Assembly: GCF_900187045.1 (NCBI RefSeq) | Contig: NZ_LT906453.1 | Span: 682,001 to 746,000 of the forward strand | Direction: 5' to 3' | DNA length: 64,000 nt | Source: Dermatophilus congolensis | Lineage (GTDB): Bacteria > Actinomycetota > Actinomycetes > Actinomycetales > Dermatophilaceae | Part shown: positions 34,799 to 44,222 of the stretch, piece after piece | How positions within the stretch are numbered: the stretch's first letter is position 1 | Layout: each line of letters starts with the position of its first letter | The notes under the pieces: model-generated | The model's database searches: none | Seen by the model: only the letters and a program-made list of their open reading frames with translations | Told to the model about the DNA's origin: nothing | Made by a program: the position numbers and the translations under genes

Positions 34799-35509
34799 AT
34801 GGGCACTTTCGATTTCGCTGAGTTTGCGTTGGAACTTTCGTCGGCGGACGGCACAAGAGGGGCGTTGCGCACCGCTTTGGAGACGATCCGGGAGGTCGTT
34901 GAAGCTGAGCGTGGTGGCGCAATGTTGGTTGTTAAACGTCATGTAGAGGCTGCGGAGGCTGATGATGAGTTGGCTTCTCAGGCTGATCGGTTGCAGCTGG
35001 ATTTGGAGTCGGGGCCGTGTTTGGAGGCCATCGGTGATGAGGCTGTGTATTTGATTGTCGATACGTTGACGGATCCGCGGTGGGAGCCGTGGTGTCGTGG
35101 GTTGGCGCAGTTGGGTATCCGAAGCGTGTTGTCGCTGCGGTTGGCGACGTTGAATGGAACTTTGGGAGCGCTGAATCTCTATCACTCGGTTCCTGGTGCT
35201 TTTGGGGAGTCTCATGGTGTAGTCGGGGCAAGACTGGCCTCGCAAGCCTCGGTTGCGATTGCTGCGACGAAAACAGAGGAGGGGCTTCGTGAGGCGATGG
35301 CTGGGCGGCATGTGATCGGTTTAGCCCAGGGCATTTTGATGGAGCGGTTTGGGCTGGATGAGGAGGCCGCTTTTTCGGTGCTTCGGCGGTATTCACAGGA
35401 TCTGAATTTGAAGTTGCGGGTAGTGGCGCAGGAATTGGTTAAGAGCAGGGCGTTGCCGTCGTTGGATGCGCAGGGGCGTCATCGTCCGACGGAGGGAGGT
35501 CGTGCATGA
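34799..35509 (+). CDS. GAF-ANTAR domain regulator
   Basis: A 236-residue protein with an N-terminal GAF sensor domain (RLQLDLESGPCLEAI ... RWEPWCRGLAQLGIRSVLSLRLATLNGTLGALNLY) and a C-terminal ANTAR domain (LREAMAGRHVIGLAQGILMERFGLDEEAAFSVLRRYSQDLNLKLRVVAQELVKS). ANTAR domains bind paired RNA hairpins and act as antiterminators; the GAF part would sense a small ligand. ATG 34799 is a reasonable start because the domain begins soon after. Its RNA targets are not visible in the window. Confidence 0.88.
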   Translation: MGTFDFAEFALELSSADGTRGALRTALETIREVVEAERGGAMLVVKRHVEAAEADDELASQADRLQLDLESGPCLEAIGDEAVYLIVDTLTDPRWEPWCRGLAQLGIRSVLSLRLATLNGTLGALNLYHSVPGAFGESHGVVGARLASQASVAIAATKTEEGLREAMAGRHVIGLAQGILMERFGLDEEAAFSVLRRYSQDLNLKLRVVAQELVKSRALPSLDAQGRHRPTEGGRA

Positions 35510-35550
35510 GTGGTAGGTGAGGGTGGGGTGAGCCGTGGTGAACTGTGTGC

Positions 35551-37056
35551 ATGAGTTTTGTTCCGCCGGTTGTCGTTCCTGAGTTGGTTGTTGCTTTGCG
35601 CGCTGATTTGTTGGCGTGTGATTTCACGGTTGAGGGCGTGGAGTCATATTTGGGGACGATGGCTTCGGCTGCGTTGCGGCGTGGTGAGGTGTTGCCTGCG
35701 GAGTTGAAGACTCGTGAATGTGGTGGCGCCACGGGTGTGGTCGTGCGGTTATTTACGTTGGGTATGGAGGTGGATTTCGCAGAGGTTGACGCTGCTCTTC
35801 CTTCTGTTGGTGGGGATGGCTTGCTTCGGTTGGGGTTGGTGCGTCGTGCGGGTGCGGCGTTGCAGGCAGGGGTGGACCTTCGTCCGTATGGTGACGAGGA
35901 GAATGTGTGGTGGGTGGTTTCGGATGTGACTGGTGCTTTGGGGTCTGGGCCGTTGGCTACGGATCATGTGGTGGGTGTCGGTGGCGCGTCGGTGACGTTG
36001 GCGCAGTGGACGTCGCGTCCGCGGGTTGGTCGTGCTTTGGATTTGGGGACGGGTAGTGGGGTGCAGGCGTTGCATTTGGGTGCGCATGCCGATGAGGTGG
36101 TGGTGACGGATGTGTCGGAGCGGGCGTTGGCGTTTGCGCGTTTTACGGCGGCTTTGGCTGGTGTTGAGTGGGATGTGCGCTGTGGTTCGTTGTTTGAGCC
36201 GGTGGAGGGGGAGCGGTTCGATTTGGTGGTGTGTAATCCGCCGTATGTGATTACGCCGAGGGTGGCTGGGGTGCCGGTATTTGAGTATCGGGATGGTGGT
36301 TTGGCGGGGGATTCGGTGATGAAGACATTGGTGGGGCAGGTTGGTGATTTTTTGAATCCGGGTGGGGTTGCTCATTTCATTGGGAATTGGGAGATTCCAC
36401 AAGGTCAGGTGTGGTCGGATCGGCTGCAGGAGTGGTTGGCTGGGACGGGGCTGGATGCGTGGGTGGTGCAAAGAGACGTGCAGGATCCGGCGGAGTATGC
36501 CTCAACGTGGGCGCGTGATGGTGGGCTTGTTCCCGGCTCGTATCAGTATGAGTCGTTGTATTCGGCGTGGTTGGAAGATTTTGCTCAGCGTGGCGTGGAG
36601 GGGATTGGTTTTGGGGTGGTGATGTTGGCTCGTTCTGTGCGTGAGCGTGAACCATTCCGGGATTTGGTGGAGGTGCGTGGGCCGGTGTCGTTGCCGATGG
36701 GGGAGTCGGTGCGGGATGGTTTGGCGGTCCGTGCGCGTTTGGCGGAGTTGGATGATGAGGCTTTGTTGGAGGTGCGTTTGAAGGTTGCTGGCGATGTGAC
36801 GATTGAGAAGCACATGTTGCCTGGTTGTGGTGACCCTGCGGCGATTGTGGTGCGTCAGGGAGGATCGTTGCGTCGTGCGTTGGGTGTTTCGCCGCAAGTG
36901 TGTGCGGTGGTGGATGTGGCTGATGGTGATTTGACGTTGCGACAGTCACTAGTAGCGATTGCGGCTTTGATGGATGAGTCTGTGGAACAGGTGTGTTCTG
37001 AGGCGTTGCCGGTGGTGCGTGAGCTTGTGGCAGGTGGTTTTCTGCGTCTGTCTTGA
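35551..37056 (+). CDS. Class I SAM-dependent methyltransferase (DUF7059-type)
   Basis: A 501-residue protein. The central Rossmann methyltransferase domain shows motif I ALDLGTGSGVQALHLG, VVVTDVSERALAFARF and the catalytic NPPY in FDLVVCNPPYVITP, the signature of N-methylation of Gln or adenine. N-terminal (about 130 residues) and C-terminal (about 190 residues) domains are those of a group of actinobacterial methyltransferases usually found next to topA. The substrate is unknown. ATG 35551 is preferred over GTG 35545; neither has a strong ribosome site. Confidence 0.85.
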   Translation: MSFVPPVVVPELVVALRADLLACDFTVEGVESYLGTMASAALRRGEVLPAELKTRECGGATGVVVRLFTLGMEVDFAEVDAALPSVGGDGLLRLGLVRRAGAALQAGVDLRPYGDEENVWWVVSDVTGALGSGPLATDHVVGVGGASVTLAQWTSRPRVGRALDLGTGSGVQALHLGAHADEVVVTDVSERALAFARFTAALAGVEWDVRCGSLFEPVEGERFDLVVCNPPYVITPRVAGVPVFEYRDGGLAGDSVMKTLVGQVGDFLNPGGVAHFIGNWEIPQGQVWSDRLQEWLAGTGLDAWVVQRDVQDPAEYASTWARDGGLVPGSYQYESLYSAWLEDFAQRGVEGIGFGVVMLARSVREREPFRDLVEVRGPVSLPMGESVRDGLAVRARLAELDDEALLEVRLKVAGDVTIEKHMLPGCGDPAAIVVRQGGSLRRALGVSPQVCAVVDVADGDLTLRQSLVAIAALMDESVEQVCSEALPVVRELVAGGFLRLS

Positions 37057-37274
37057 CGTGTTTGTGCGGTGTATGCGCTCTACTGTGAGTGCAGTTGTGT
37101 GGTTTGTGAGCGTGTCGCCGCAGTGTCTGCGGGGGTGCGAAGGCGTTACGGTCGTTGCGCGTTGATTAGTCGTGGCGTTGTTTCGTCCGGGGGCGCGTGT
37201 GTTGTGTCTTGATGTGTTTGTGAGAAGACCTGAAGTGTTCGTGAGAAGTTTCTGCGGGAAGTGGGAAGTGGATC

Positions 37275-40058
37275 GTGGCTGAGTCTGGGACCAAGTTGGT
37301 CATCGTGGAGTCGCCTGCTAAGGCGAAGACGATCGCCGGGTATCTCGGTGCTGGTTTCGAGGTTGAGGCCTCGGTGGGGCACATTCGCGATTTGCCGACG
37401 CCGAGTCAGTTGCCGCCTGCGGAGAAGAAAGGGCCGTTCGGGAAGTTCGCGGTCGATGTAGAGAATGGTTTTGCTCCGTATTACGTGGTGTCTTCGGAGA
37501 AGAAGACGAAGGTTGCGGAGCTGAAGCGGTTGTTGCGCTCTGCTGATGAGTTGTATCTCGCTACCGATGAGGATCGGGAGGGCGAAGCGATTGCGTGGCA
37601 CTTGTTGGAGGTGCTGAAGCCGAAGGTTCCGGTTAAGCGCATGGTGTTCCATGAGATCACCAAGGATGCGATTACGAAGGCTGTGCAGAACACGCGTGAT
37701 CTTGATCATGACTTGGTGGATGCGCAGGAGTCGCGTCGGATTTTGGATCGCTTGTACGGGTATGAGGTTTCGCCGGTGTTGTGGCGCAAGGTGCGTCCGG
37801 GGCTGTCTGCTGGGCGTGTCCAGTCGGTGTCGACGCGTTTGGTGGTTGAGCGTGAACGTGAGCGTATGGCGTTTGTGGTGGCGAATTATTGGGATGCGTC
37901 TGCGCGTTTTGTGACGCGTTCGGGTGGTGGGGAGGATTTCACGGCGAAGTTGACGGGCGTGGGTGGCGTTCGGGTGGCTTCGGGGCGTGATTTTTCTGAT
38001 GCCGGTGAGCTGACGGGCAAGGGTGTTCGTCATTTGGGTGAGGTAGAGGCTCAGGCTATTGCGTCTGCGGTTTCCGGTGGTGTGGGGACGGTGACTTCAG
38101 TTCAGGAGAAGCCGTATACGCGTCGTCCTGCGGCGCCGTTCACGACGTCGACTTTGCAGCAGGAGGCGGGGCGTAAGTTGCGCTTGAGTAGCCGTAATGC
38201 GATGCGGGTTGCGCAGCGGCTGTATGAGAACGGCTACATCACGTATATGCGTACGGATTCGACGACGTTGTCGGAGTCGGCGTTGTCTGCTGCGCGTGGT
38301 CAGGCGCGGGATATGTATGGGGCTGAGTTCGTTCCGGATAAGCCGCGTCGGTATGAGAAAAAGGTGAAGAACGCGCAGGAGGCGCACGAGGCGATTCGTC
38401 CAGCGGGTGATGTTTTCCGTACTCCTGCTCAGGTGGCGGGGCAGTTGACGGGTGAGGATTTTGCTCTGTATGAGCTGATTTGGAAGCGGACGGTCGCTTC
38501 ACAGATGGCTGATGCTCGTGGGTCAACGGCTTCGTTGCGGGTGTCGGTGCCGGTTGCTGATGTTGAGGTTGCTGGCGAGTCTGTTGAATCGGCGGAGTTT
38601 TCGGCTAGTGGAACAGTGATTACGTTCCGGGGGTTTTTGGCTGCTTATGAGGAGGGCCGGGATGAGGACCGTCGGGGGGCTGTTGAGCACAGCGCGGAGC
38701 GTCGTTTGCCGAAGTTGGGTGAGGGCGTTGAGTTGGATTGTGCTGATGCTCAAGCTGAGGGGCATCAGACAAACCCGCCTGCGAGGTATACCGAAGCTAC
38801 GTTGGTTAAGGCGATGGAGGAGCTGGGCATTGGGCGCCCATCGACGTATGCGGCGACTGTAGCGACGATCCAGGATCGTGGCTATGTCAATAGTCGTGGT
38901 CAGGCTTTGGTTCCTACGTGGTTGGCGTTTGCGGTGACGCGACTGTTGGAGGAGCATTTTCCGACGCTGGTGGACTATCAGTTCACGGCGCGGATGGAGG
39001 AAGACCTCGATGCTATTGCTAGTGGCGATGAGGGTCGGGTTGAGTGGCTAACGCAGTTCTATTTCGGCAACGATGGTGCGGTTTCGGATGACCGTGAGCC
39101 GCATGAAGGGTTGGCGGAGCTAGTTGCGAACCTTGGCGAGATTGATGCGAAAGGAATTTCGACCATTGATCTCGGTGAGGGCATGGTGGTGCGTGTGGGG
39201 CGGTACGGCCCGTACGTAGAAGAAGTTGCCTCTGCAGATGGAGAGCCAGTTGACGGCGCTTCGGGGGAGGGGGATTCCTCGAAGCGGGGACGTCGCGCCA
39301 CGGTGAATGATGACATCGCTCCGGATGAGATGACTCCGCAGAAAGCGCGTGAGTTGTTGGAGTTGGCTGCTGATGATGGCAGGGAGCTAGGCAAGGATCC
39401 GCAGACGGGTCACATGATTGTGGCGAAGTCTGGCCGGTTTGGCCCGTACGTGAGTGAGATTTTGCCTGAGCCTGAAGAGGGTACCCCGAAGTCTAAGCAG
39501 CCTAAGCCACGGACAGCGAGTTTGTTCCGGTCGATGAATTTGGCGACGGTGAGCCTTGATGAGGCGTTGAAGTTGTTGTCTTTGCCGAGGGTGGTTGGTG
39601 TCGATCCGGATAGTGGCGAGGAGATCACGGCGCAGAATGGCCGCTACGGGCCGTATCTGAAGAAGGAGAAGGATTCTCGTTCTTTGGATACGGAGGATCA
39701 GATCTTCACAGTGACGTTGGAAGAGGCGTTGGCTTTGTACGCGCAGCCCAAGCGGCGGGGGCGCGCGGCGGCTAGGCCTCCGATTGCTGATCTTGGTCCT
39801 GATCCGGTGACGGGTAAGAACGTAGTGGTCAAGGAGGGTCGTTTTGGTCCGTATGTGACTGATGGGGAGACCAATGCGACGTTGCGTAGTGGCGATGATC
39901 CGGAAACGATCACTGCTGAGCGTGGTTTTGAGTTGTTGGCGGAGAAGCGGGCTAAGGGTCCGGTGACGCGTAAGCGGACTACTGCGAAGAAAGCGCCGGC
40001 GAAGAAGTCCACCGCGAAGAAAACAACCACAAAGAAAGCTGCTCCTAAGAAAGCCTGA
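37275..40058 (+). CDS. topA: DNA topoisomerase I
   Basis: The 927-residue type IA topoisomerase that relaxes negative supercoils. Visible are the TOPRIM domain (LVIVESPAKAKTIAGYL, ATDEDREGEAIAWHL), the active-site Tyr in GYITYMRTDSTTLSE, and SYRTDP-region equivalents downstream. The C-terminus has three repeats of the actinobacterial type (RFGPYV or RYGPY preceded by DP-TG or DP-SGE), and a Lys/Ala-rich tail (AKKAPAKKSTAKKTTTKKAAPKKA) like that of mycobacterial TopA. Start: GTG 37275 with GGGAAG upstream. Followed by a terminator. Confidence 0.97.
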   Translation: MAESGTKLVIVESPAKAKTIAGYLGAGFEVEASVGHIRDLPTPSQLPPAEKKGPFGKFAVDVENGFAPYYVVSSEKKTKVAELKRLLRSADELYLATDEDREGEAIAWHLLEVLKPKVPVKRMVFHEITKDAITKAVQNTRDLDHDLVDAQESRRILDRLYGYEVSPVLWRKVRPGLSAGRVQSVSTRLVVERERERMAFVVANYWDASARFVTRSGGGEDFTAKLTGVGGVRVASGRDFSDAGELTGKGVRHLGEVEAQAIASAVSGGVGTVTSVQEKPYTRRPAAPFTTSTLQQEAGRKLRLSSRNAMRVAQRLYENGYITYMRTDSTTLSESALSAARGQARDMYGAEFVPDKPRRYEKKVKNAQEAHEAIRPAGDVFRTPAQVAGQLTGEDFALYELIWKRTVASQMADARGSTASLRVSVPVADVEVAGESVESAEFSASGTVITFRGFLAAYEEGRDEDRRGAVEHSAERRLPKLGEGVELDCADAQAEGHQTNPPARYTEATLVKAMEELGIGRPSTYAATVATIQDRGYVNSRGQALVPTWLAFAVTRLLEEHFPTLVDYQFTARMEEDLDAIASGDEGRVEWLTQFYFGNDGAVSDDREPHEGLAELVANLGEIDAKGISTIDLGEGMVVRVGRYGPYVEEVASADGEPVDGASGEGDSSKRGRRATVNDDIAPDEMTPQKARELLELAADDGRELGKDPQTGHMIVAKSGRFGPYVSEILPEPEEGTPKSKQPKPRTASLFRSMNLATVSLDEALKLLSLPRVVGVDPDSGEEITAQNGRYGPYLKKEKDSRSLDTEDQIFTVTLEEALALYAQPKRRGRAAARPPIADLGPDPVTGKNVVVKEGRFGPYVTDGETNATLRSGDDPETITAERGFELLAEKRAKGPVTRKRTTAKKAPAKKSTAKKTTTKKAAPKKA

Positions 40059-40066
40059 TGTTTCTT

Positions 40067-40107
40067 AGCTGGCCCGGGGTGTAGTTCGCTCTGGGCCAGC
40101 TTGTGTT
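40067..40107 (+). terminator. Terminator after topA
   Basis: AGCTGGCCC (40067-40075) pairs with GGGCCAGCT (40093-40101) over a 17-base loop that can extend the stem with GGG/CTC. TGTGTTTG follows. It lies 8 bp after topA. Confidence 0.65.
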
Positions 40108-40207
40108 TGTGTGTTTTAAAGACTGGGTGGGTGCGGTCGATCTGTCGAGGTAGATCGGCGCAGGGTTGTCGATCTGTTTTGTGATCCTTGCGTGAATGGA
40201 GTTCACC

Positions 40208-41773
40208 GTGATCTTCGGCAGAGCGGCTGGGACGCGTGTGTCCCTGCAGACAGATACACATGAAGAAGAGCTACGTGGATATGTTGAAGCTCTGCAGATC
40301 TTGGTGGACAAGGTTGCTGGTGCGCGTAGCGGTGATGATGTTTTCCGGGTGGCGTTGGAAACGATTCGTGACAGTTTCCATTTGTTATACGGGTCGGTGT
40401 GGGTGATAGATCCGAAAGAGAAGGTTTTGAAGCTTCGGATGGAGTCGGGGAGTTTGTCGGATCGGTTCGCCCCGGTGACGCGGGGGGCGGCGTTTTCTTC
40501 GGGGAGTGGGTTGGCGGGGCGTGCGTGGAGTCAGCGTGAGTTGATTTTTGAACCGGATTTGCGTGTGGTGAGTGATTGTCCGCGTGCGCAGATTGCGTAT
40601 GAGAGTGGTGTGAGGTCGGCGGTGGCGTTCCCGTTGTTTAGGGAGGGGCAGATCGTGGCGACGATGGATTTTATGGCTGATGAGGAACATACGCCGGGGT
40701 TGGTGCGGCTGCAGGTGTTGCGTTGTGTGGCCAAGTTGGTGTCACAGGCGTTGGAGCGGGTGTTGGATTCTGAGCGTCGGGTGGAGATGCAAAGTGATAT
40801 GGCCGCTATCAATGCGGTGGTGAAGAAAACGAATGAGTCTTCGAGTGAGCGGGAGACGATTCGGGCAACTCTTGACACGGTGCGGGCGCAGTTTGGTTGG
40901 GAGTATGGCTCGTATTGGGAGGTGGATTCTGCTGACAATACGTTGAAGAACAAGTACGAGTCGGGTTCTGCAGGTGAAGAGTTCCGTGAGGTGACGCGTA
41001 AAGCGAGTTTTGCGCGCGGGGTGGGAGTGGCTGGTCGTACGTGGAGTACGCGTGATCTGGTGTTTGAACCTGATTTGGGTTTGGTGACTGACTGTGTGCG
41101 TGCTCCTGCGGCGCAGCGTGCGGGGGTGAAGTCGGGTGTGTCTCTTCCCATCATTGTTGAGGGTGAGGTCATCGGGACGATGGACTTCTTCACGACCAAG
41201 GATGTTGATCTTACGGAGGATCGGGCCTCGGCGTTGCGTAATACGGCGTTCCTTGTTTCGAGTGCGTTGGAGCGTATTCGTGATGCGGATCGCACGAAGG
41301 ACGCTGGTGAGGAGCTTTTGAGTTCGATCACGGAGGTGGAGCGGAATGTGGTTGCAGCCTCGAATGTCGCTGCTGAGGCGCAACGGCTGACCGATGAAGC
41401 ATCCCGGATTGTGGCTAATCTCAATCAGTCGTCGAACGAGATCGGCAATGTGATGAACACCATTACATCGATTGCCGAGCAGACGAATCTTTTGGCGTTG
41501 AATGCCACGATCGAGGCTGCTCGGGCGGGTGAGGCCGGCAAGGGGTTTGCAGTGGTCGCCAATGAGGTGAAGGAACTGTCGCGCGAGACGAGTACTGCGA
41601 CTGAAGAGGTTGGAGCAAAGGTGTCGGCGATTCAGGCTGACGCGCAGTCGGTGGTTCAGGCGTTGGTGCAGGTGAAGTCGACTGTGGAGCAGATCAATGA
41701 TGCGCAGAATGTCATCTCTGGTGTGTTGACCGAGCAGAGTGCTGTGACGCGTAGTGTGCTTGGCCAGGGTTGA
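40208..41773 (+). CDS. Cytosolic chemoreceptor: GAF-GAF-methyl-accepting signalling domain
   Basis: A 521-residue soluble protein with two GAF domains (about 25-180 and 200-355) and a C-terminal chemoreceptor signalling hairpin with the highly conserved tip [20 protein letters not shown], followed by [22 protein letters not shown]. No membrane segment is present. The GAF domains are clear duplicates: both contain G-x-AGR-W-S-R-L-FEPDL and V-DC-RAP/RAQ. It should talk to CheA/CheW in the cytoplasm. GTG 40208 has TGGAG six bases upstream; ATG 40196 is an alternative. The next gene encodes a motility protein, supporting flagellar chemotaxis. Confidence 0.88.
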   Translation: MIFGRAAGTRVSLQTDTHEEELRGYVEALQILVDKVAGARSGDDVFRVALETIRDSFHLLYGSVWVIDPKEKVLKLRMESGSLSDRFAPVTRGAAFSSGSGLAGRAWSQRELIFEPDLRVVSDCPRAQIAYESGVRSAVAFPLFREGQIVATMDFMADEEHTPGLVRLQVLRCVAKLVSQALERVLDSERRVEMQSDMAAINAVVKKTNESSSERETIRATLDTVRAQFGWEYGSYWEVDSADNTLKNKYESGSAGEEFREVTRKASFARGVGVAGRTWSTRDLVFEPDLGLVTDCVRAPAAQRAGVKSGVSLPIIVEGEVIGTMDFFTTKDVDLTEDRASALRNTAFLVSSALERIRDADRTKDAGEELLSSITEVERNVVAASNVAAEAQRLTDEASRIVANLNQSSNEIGNVMNTITSIAEQTNLLALNATIEAARAGEAGKGFAVVANEVKELSRETSTATEEVGAKVSAIQADAQSVVQALVQVKSTVEQINDAQNVISGVLTEQSAVTRSVLGQG

Positions 41774-41893
41774 TGTGCTGGTGATGTGTTCGGGACATCT
41801 GTCCGGAACTTCTCACGGCGGTGGGATGGATGCCGATGAGGGTAGTGGCTACTCCGATACGACGGATGTGGCTACGGAGGGAAGGACAACGAT

Positions 41894-42076
41894 ATGGACA
41901 TCGCACTGGCGCAAAGCATCATGATGCAGCGGTCCGCGGCGACCTACTCGGAAGCCCAGGTTTCCCTGCTCAAGAAGGCAATGGACAGTGAATCGTCCAC
42001 TGCGGTGCAGCTGCTTAGCTCGATGCCGCTGGCTACCGAGGGCAACGTGGGGCGCAACATCAACACGTATGCCTGA
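41894..42076 (+). CDS. YjfB-like putative motility protein
   Basis: A 60-residue protein starting MDIALAQSIMMQRSAATYSEAQVSLLKKAMDSESSTAVQLLSSM, the pattern of the small YjfB family annotated as putative motility proteins, often found in flagellar loci. GGAGGGAAGGA (41876-41886) precedes the ATG, a strong ribosome site. It sits 120 bp after the chemoreceptor. A perfect terminator follows it. Confidence 0.75.
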   Translation: MDIALAQSIMMQRSAATYSEAQVSLLKKAMDSESSTAVQLLSSMPLATEGNVGRNINTYA

Positions 42077-42095
42077 GGTGTGACTGTTGGCTGTG

Positions 42096-42132
42096 AAGGG
42101 ACCGAGGCGCGGATAGCGCTTCGGTCCCTTTT
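42096..42132 (+). terminator. Terminator after the YjfB-like gene
   Basis: AAGGGACCGAGGCGC (42096-42110) pairs with GCGCTTCGGTCCCTT (42116-42130), one G-T pair included, over a 5-base loop, and the right arm runs into TTTT. Confidence 0.85.
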
Positions 42133-42182
42133 GGCTGGGGCTGCAGCTTTTGTTGGGGGTGTTCGCAACTAGGCTGGCCTTC

Positions 42183-42860
42183 ATGGCGATGGGGACTGAT
42201 CAGGGCTGTGTTGGCGCGGGACGCGATGTAGGCCGCGGGCTGTTTGTGGTGTTTGAAGGTGGAGATGGAGCGGGGAAGTCTACGCAGGTTGCGCGTCTGG
42301 TGGAGGCGTTATCTGCGCGGGGGGAGCGCGTTGTTGCGACTCGTGAGCCTGGTGGGACTGCTGTGGGGGCGCAGATTCGTCAGGTGCTTTTGCATGGGCA
42401 GGAGGTCGCTCCTGCGGCGGAGGCGTTGTTGTTCGCCGCTGATCGAGCGCAGCATGTGCAGACAGTGATTCGTCCTGCGTTGGCTGCAGGGGCGGTGGTG
42501 GTGTGCGATCGCTACGTGGATTCGACTTTTGCGTATCAGGGGGCTCGTGATGACCTTGATGTGGAGGATTTGCGCGGGTTGGTTGCGTATGCCACGGGTG
42601 GTTTGGTGCCTGATGTGACGGTTCTTTTGGATGTGTCTGCTCAGGTGGGTGCGGCTCGTCTTGGGGGAGACCGGGATCGGATTGAGGCGGAACCGGATAG
42701 TTTTCATCAGGCTGTTCGTGATGGGTTTCTTGAGCGTGCTCGCTGCGCGCCGCAGCGTTATCTGGTTCTTGATGCTGCTGCGCCTGTTGATGAGATAGCT
42801 GATGCTGTGTTGGGCCGTGTGGAAAGTCTGTTGGGTGAGCGTCGGGGGGAGCGCGGGTGA
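42183..42860 (+). CDS. tmk: Thymidylate kinase
   Basis: A 225-residue kinase that makes dTDP from dTMP. P-loop FEGGDGAGKST, the TREPGGT motif, the DR(Y/S) motif in VVCDRYVDSTFAYQGA and the lid region (DRDRIEAEPDSFHQAVRDGFL) are intact. About 20 residues precede the core from ATG 42183; ATG 42189 or a later start is possible, as no ribosome site is clear. It overlaps holB (GTGA), the standard actinobacterial tmk-holB pair after topA. Confidence 0.94.
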   Translation: MAMGTDQGCVGAGRDVGRGLFVVFEGGDGAGKSTQVARLVEALSARGERVVATREPGGTAVGAQIRQVLLHGQEVAPAAEALLFAADRAQHVQTVIRPALAAGAVVVCDRYVDSTFAYQGARDDLDVEDLRGLVAYATGGLVPDVTVLLDVSAQVGAARLGGDRDRIEAEPDSFHQAVRDGFLERARCAPQRYLVLDAAAPVDEIADAVLGRVESLLGERRGERG

Positions 42861-44005
42861 CTGTTTGGGATGACTTGGTGGGGCAGGAGGCTGCGGTTGA
42901 GGTTTTGAAGCGGGCGGTTGTTGATCCGACTGCTATGACGCATGCGTGGCTTTTTACCGGGCCTCCTGGCTCTGGGCGTTCTAATGCTGCTCGGGCTTTT
43001 GCTGCGGCTTTGCAATGTCCTAATGGCGGGTGTGGTGGGTGTGTTGAATGTCGCACTGCGATTGCTGGCACTCATGCGGATGTGAAGGTTGTTGCGACCG
43101 AGGGGTTGACTATCCAGGTTCATGATGCGCGTGATCTTGCTCATGAATCGGCGCATCTGCCCTCGGTGGGGCAGTGGCGAATTGTGGTGATTGAGGACGC
43201 GGATCGGCTTACTGAGCGTGCGGCAGATGCGCTTTTGAAGGCTATTGAGGAGCCTGGTCCGGCGACGGTGTGGGTTTTGTGTGCGCCTTCTCTTGAGGAC
43301 GTGATTGTGACGTTGCGTTCGCGCAGTAGGCATGTTCGTTTGCGCACTCCACCGGTGGGGGCGGTGGCGGAGCTTCTTGTGCGGCGTGATGGTGTGGACC
43401 CGGTGCTTGCTGCGGATGCGGCGCGTGCTGCTCAGTCGCATATTGGGTTGGCGCGGCGTTTGGCGCGGGATGAGGGTGCGCGGACTCGGCGTCGTGAGAC
43501 GGTGAAGATGGCTACCCGAATTCATAGTGTTGCTGACGCGATTAGCGCTGCGGCTGATTTGGCGTCGATTGCTACAGACGAGGCTGGCGCAGATGGGGGT
43601 GAGCGTGATCGTCGTGAAAAAGAGAAGTTGTTGGTTACGCTTGGTGCTGATCCCGCTGCGCGTACGCAGCCTGCGCATGTTCGTGCGCAGGTGAACGCGC
43701 TGGAAAAAGAACAGAAAACTCGGGCTACACGCCGGAATCGGGATGTTATCGATCGCTCACTGATTGATCTTCAGTCCATTTATCGGGATGCTTTCGTGGT
43801 TGCGATGGGCGAACCGGTTTCTCTTGTTAATGAGGATCTTCGTTCTGATGTGATCGCTCTCTCTCAGGCAGTAAAAGCAGAGTGGTTGCTTGCTGCGATG
43901 GACGCGATTATGGCGGCACGAGAGAGAATTGCTGCCAATGTTCCGCCTTTGCTTGCGCTTGAGGCGATGTTGGTGCAGCTGCGGGTTCCAGCCCTGGACA
44001 AGTGA
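42857..44005 (+). CDS. holB: DNA polymerase III delta-prime subunit
   Basis: A 382-residue clamp-loader subunit. The AAA+ core shows WDDLVGQEAAVEVLKRAVV, a modified P-loop FTGPPGSGRSNAARAF (Arg for the Walker Lys, as usual in delta-prime, which does not hydrolyse ATP), a zinc-binding region CPNGGCGGCVECR, and RIVVIEDADRLTERAADALLKAIEEPGPATVWVL. It helps load the sliding clamp at the replication fork. The GTG start overlaps tmk. Confidence 0.94.
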   Translation: MTVWDDLVGQEAAVEVLKRAVVDPTAMTHAWLFTGPPGSGRSNAARAFAAALQCPNGGCGGCVECRTAIAGTHADVKVVATEGLTIQVHDARDLAHESAHLPSVGQWRIVVIEDADRLTERAADALLKAIEEPGPATVWVLCAPSLEDVIVTLRSRSRHVRLRTPPVGAVAELLVRRDGVDPVLAADAARAAQSHIGLARRLARDEGARTRRRETVKMATRIHSVADAISAAADLASIATDEAGADGGERDRREKEKLLVTLGADPAARTQPAHVRAQVNALEKEQKTRATRRNRDVIDRSLIDLQSIYRDAFVVAMGEPVSLVNEDLRSDVIALSQAVKAEWLLAAMDAIMAARERIAANVPPLLALEAMLVQLRVPALDK

Positions 44006-44222
44006 ATTTTGTCTTGGTTGAAGGAGTGCCTTTCCTAAGTAAATGTGGGACGAGATGATGCCACGTTGAGGAGCCGATACGGTGTAAGGAAACGGGGCGT
44101 TTCGTTGAGTAGAAAGACTCGCCCTATCCCTCACAAAGTCGAGCAGTGATCGAGAAGGCGCCCCCACGCCTGCCCGGCGCTCCTGCCGACGCTAAGTAGC
44201 CCAATGAACAGGAGTCATGCAC

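Noticed and set aside
34345-34821. 158-residue hydrophobic frame before the GAF-ANTAR gene
   Set aside because: No ribosome site, odd Arg/Cys composition, no family resemblance and overlap with a better gene.
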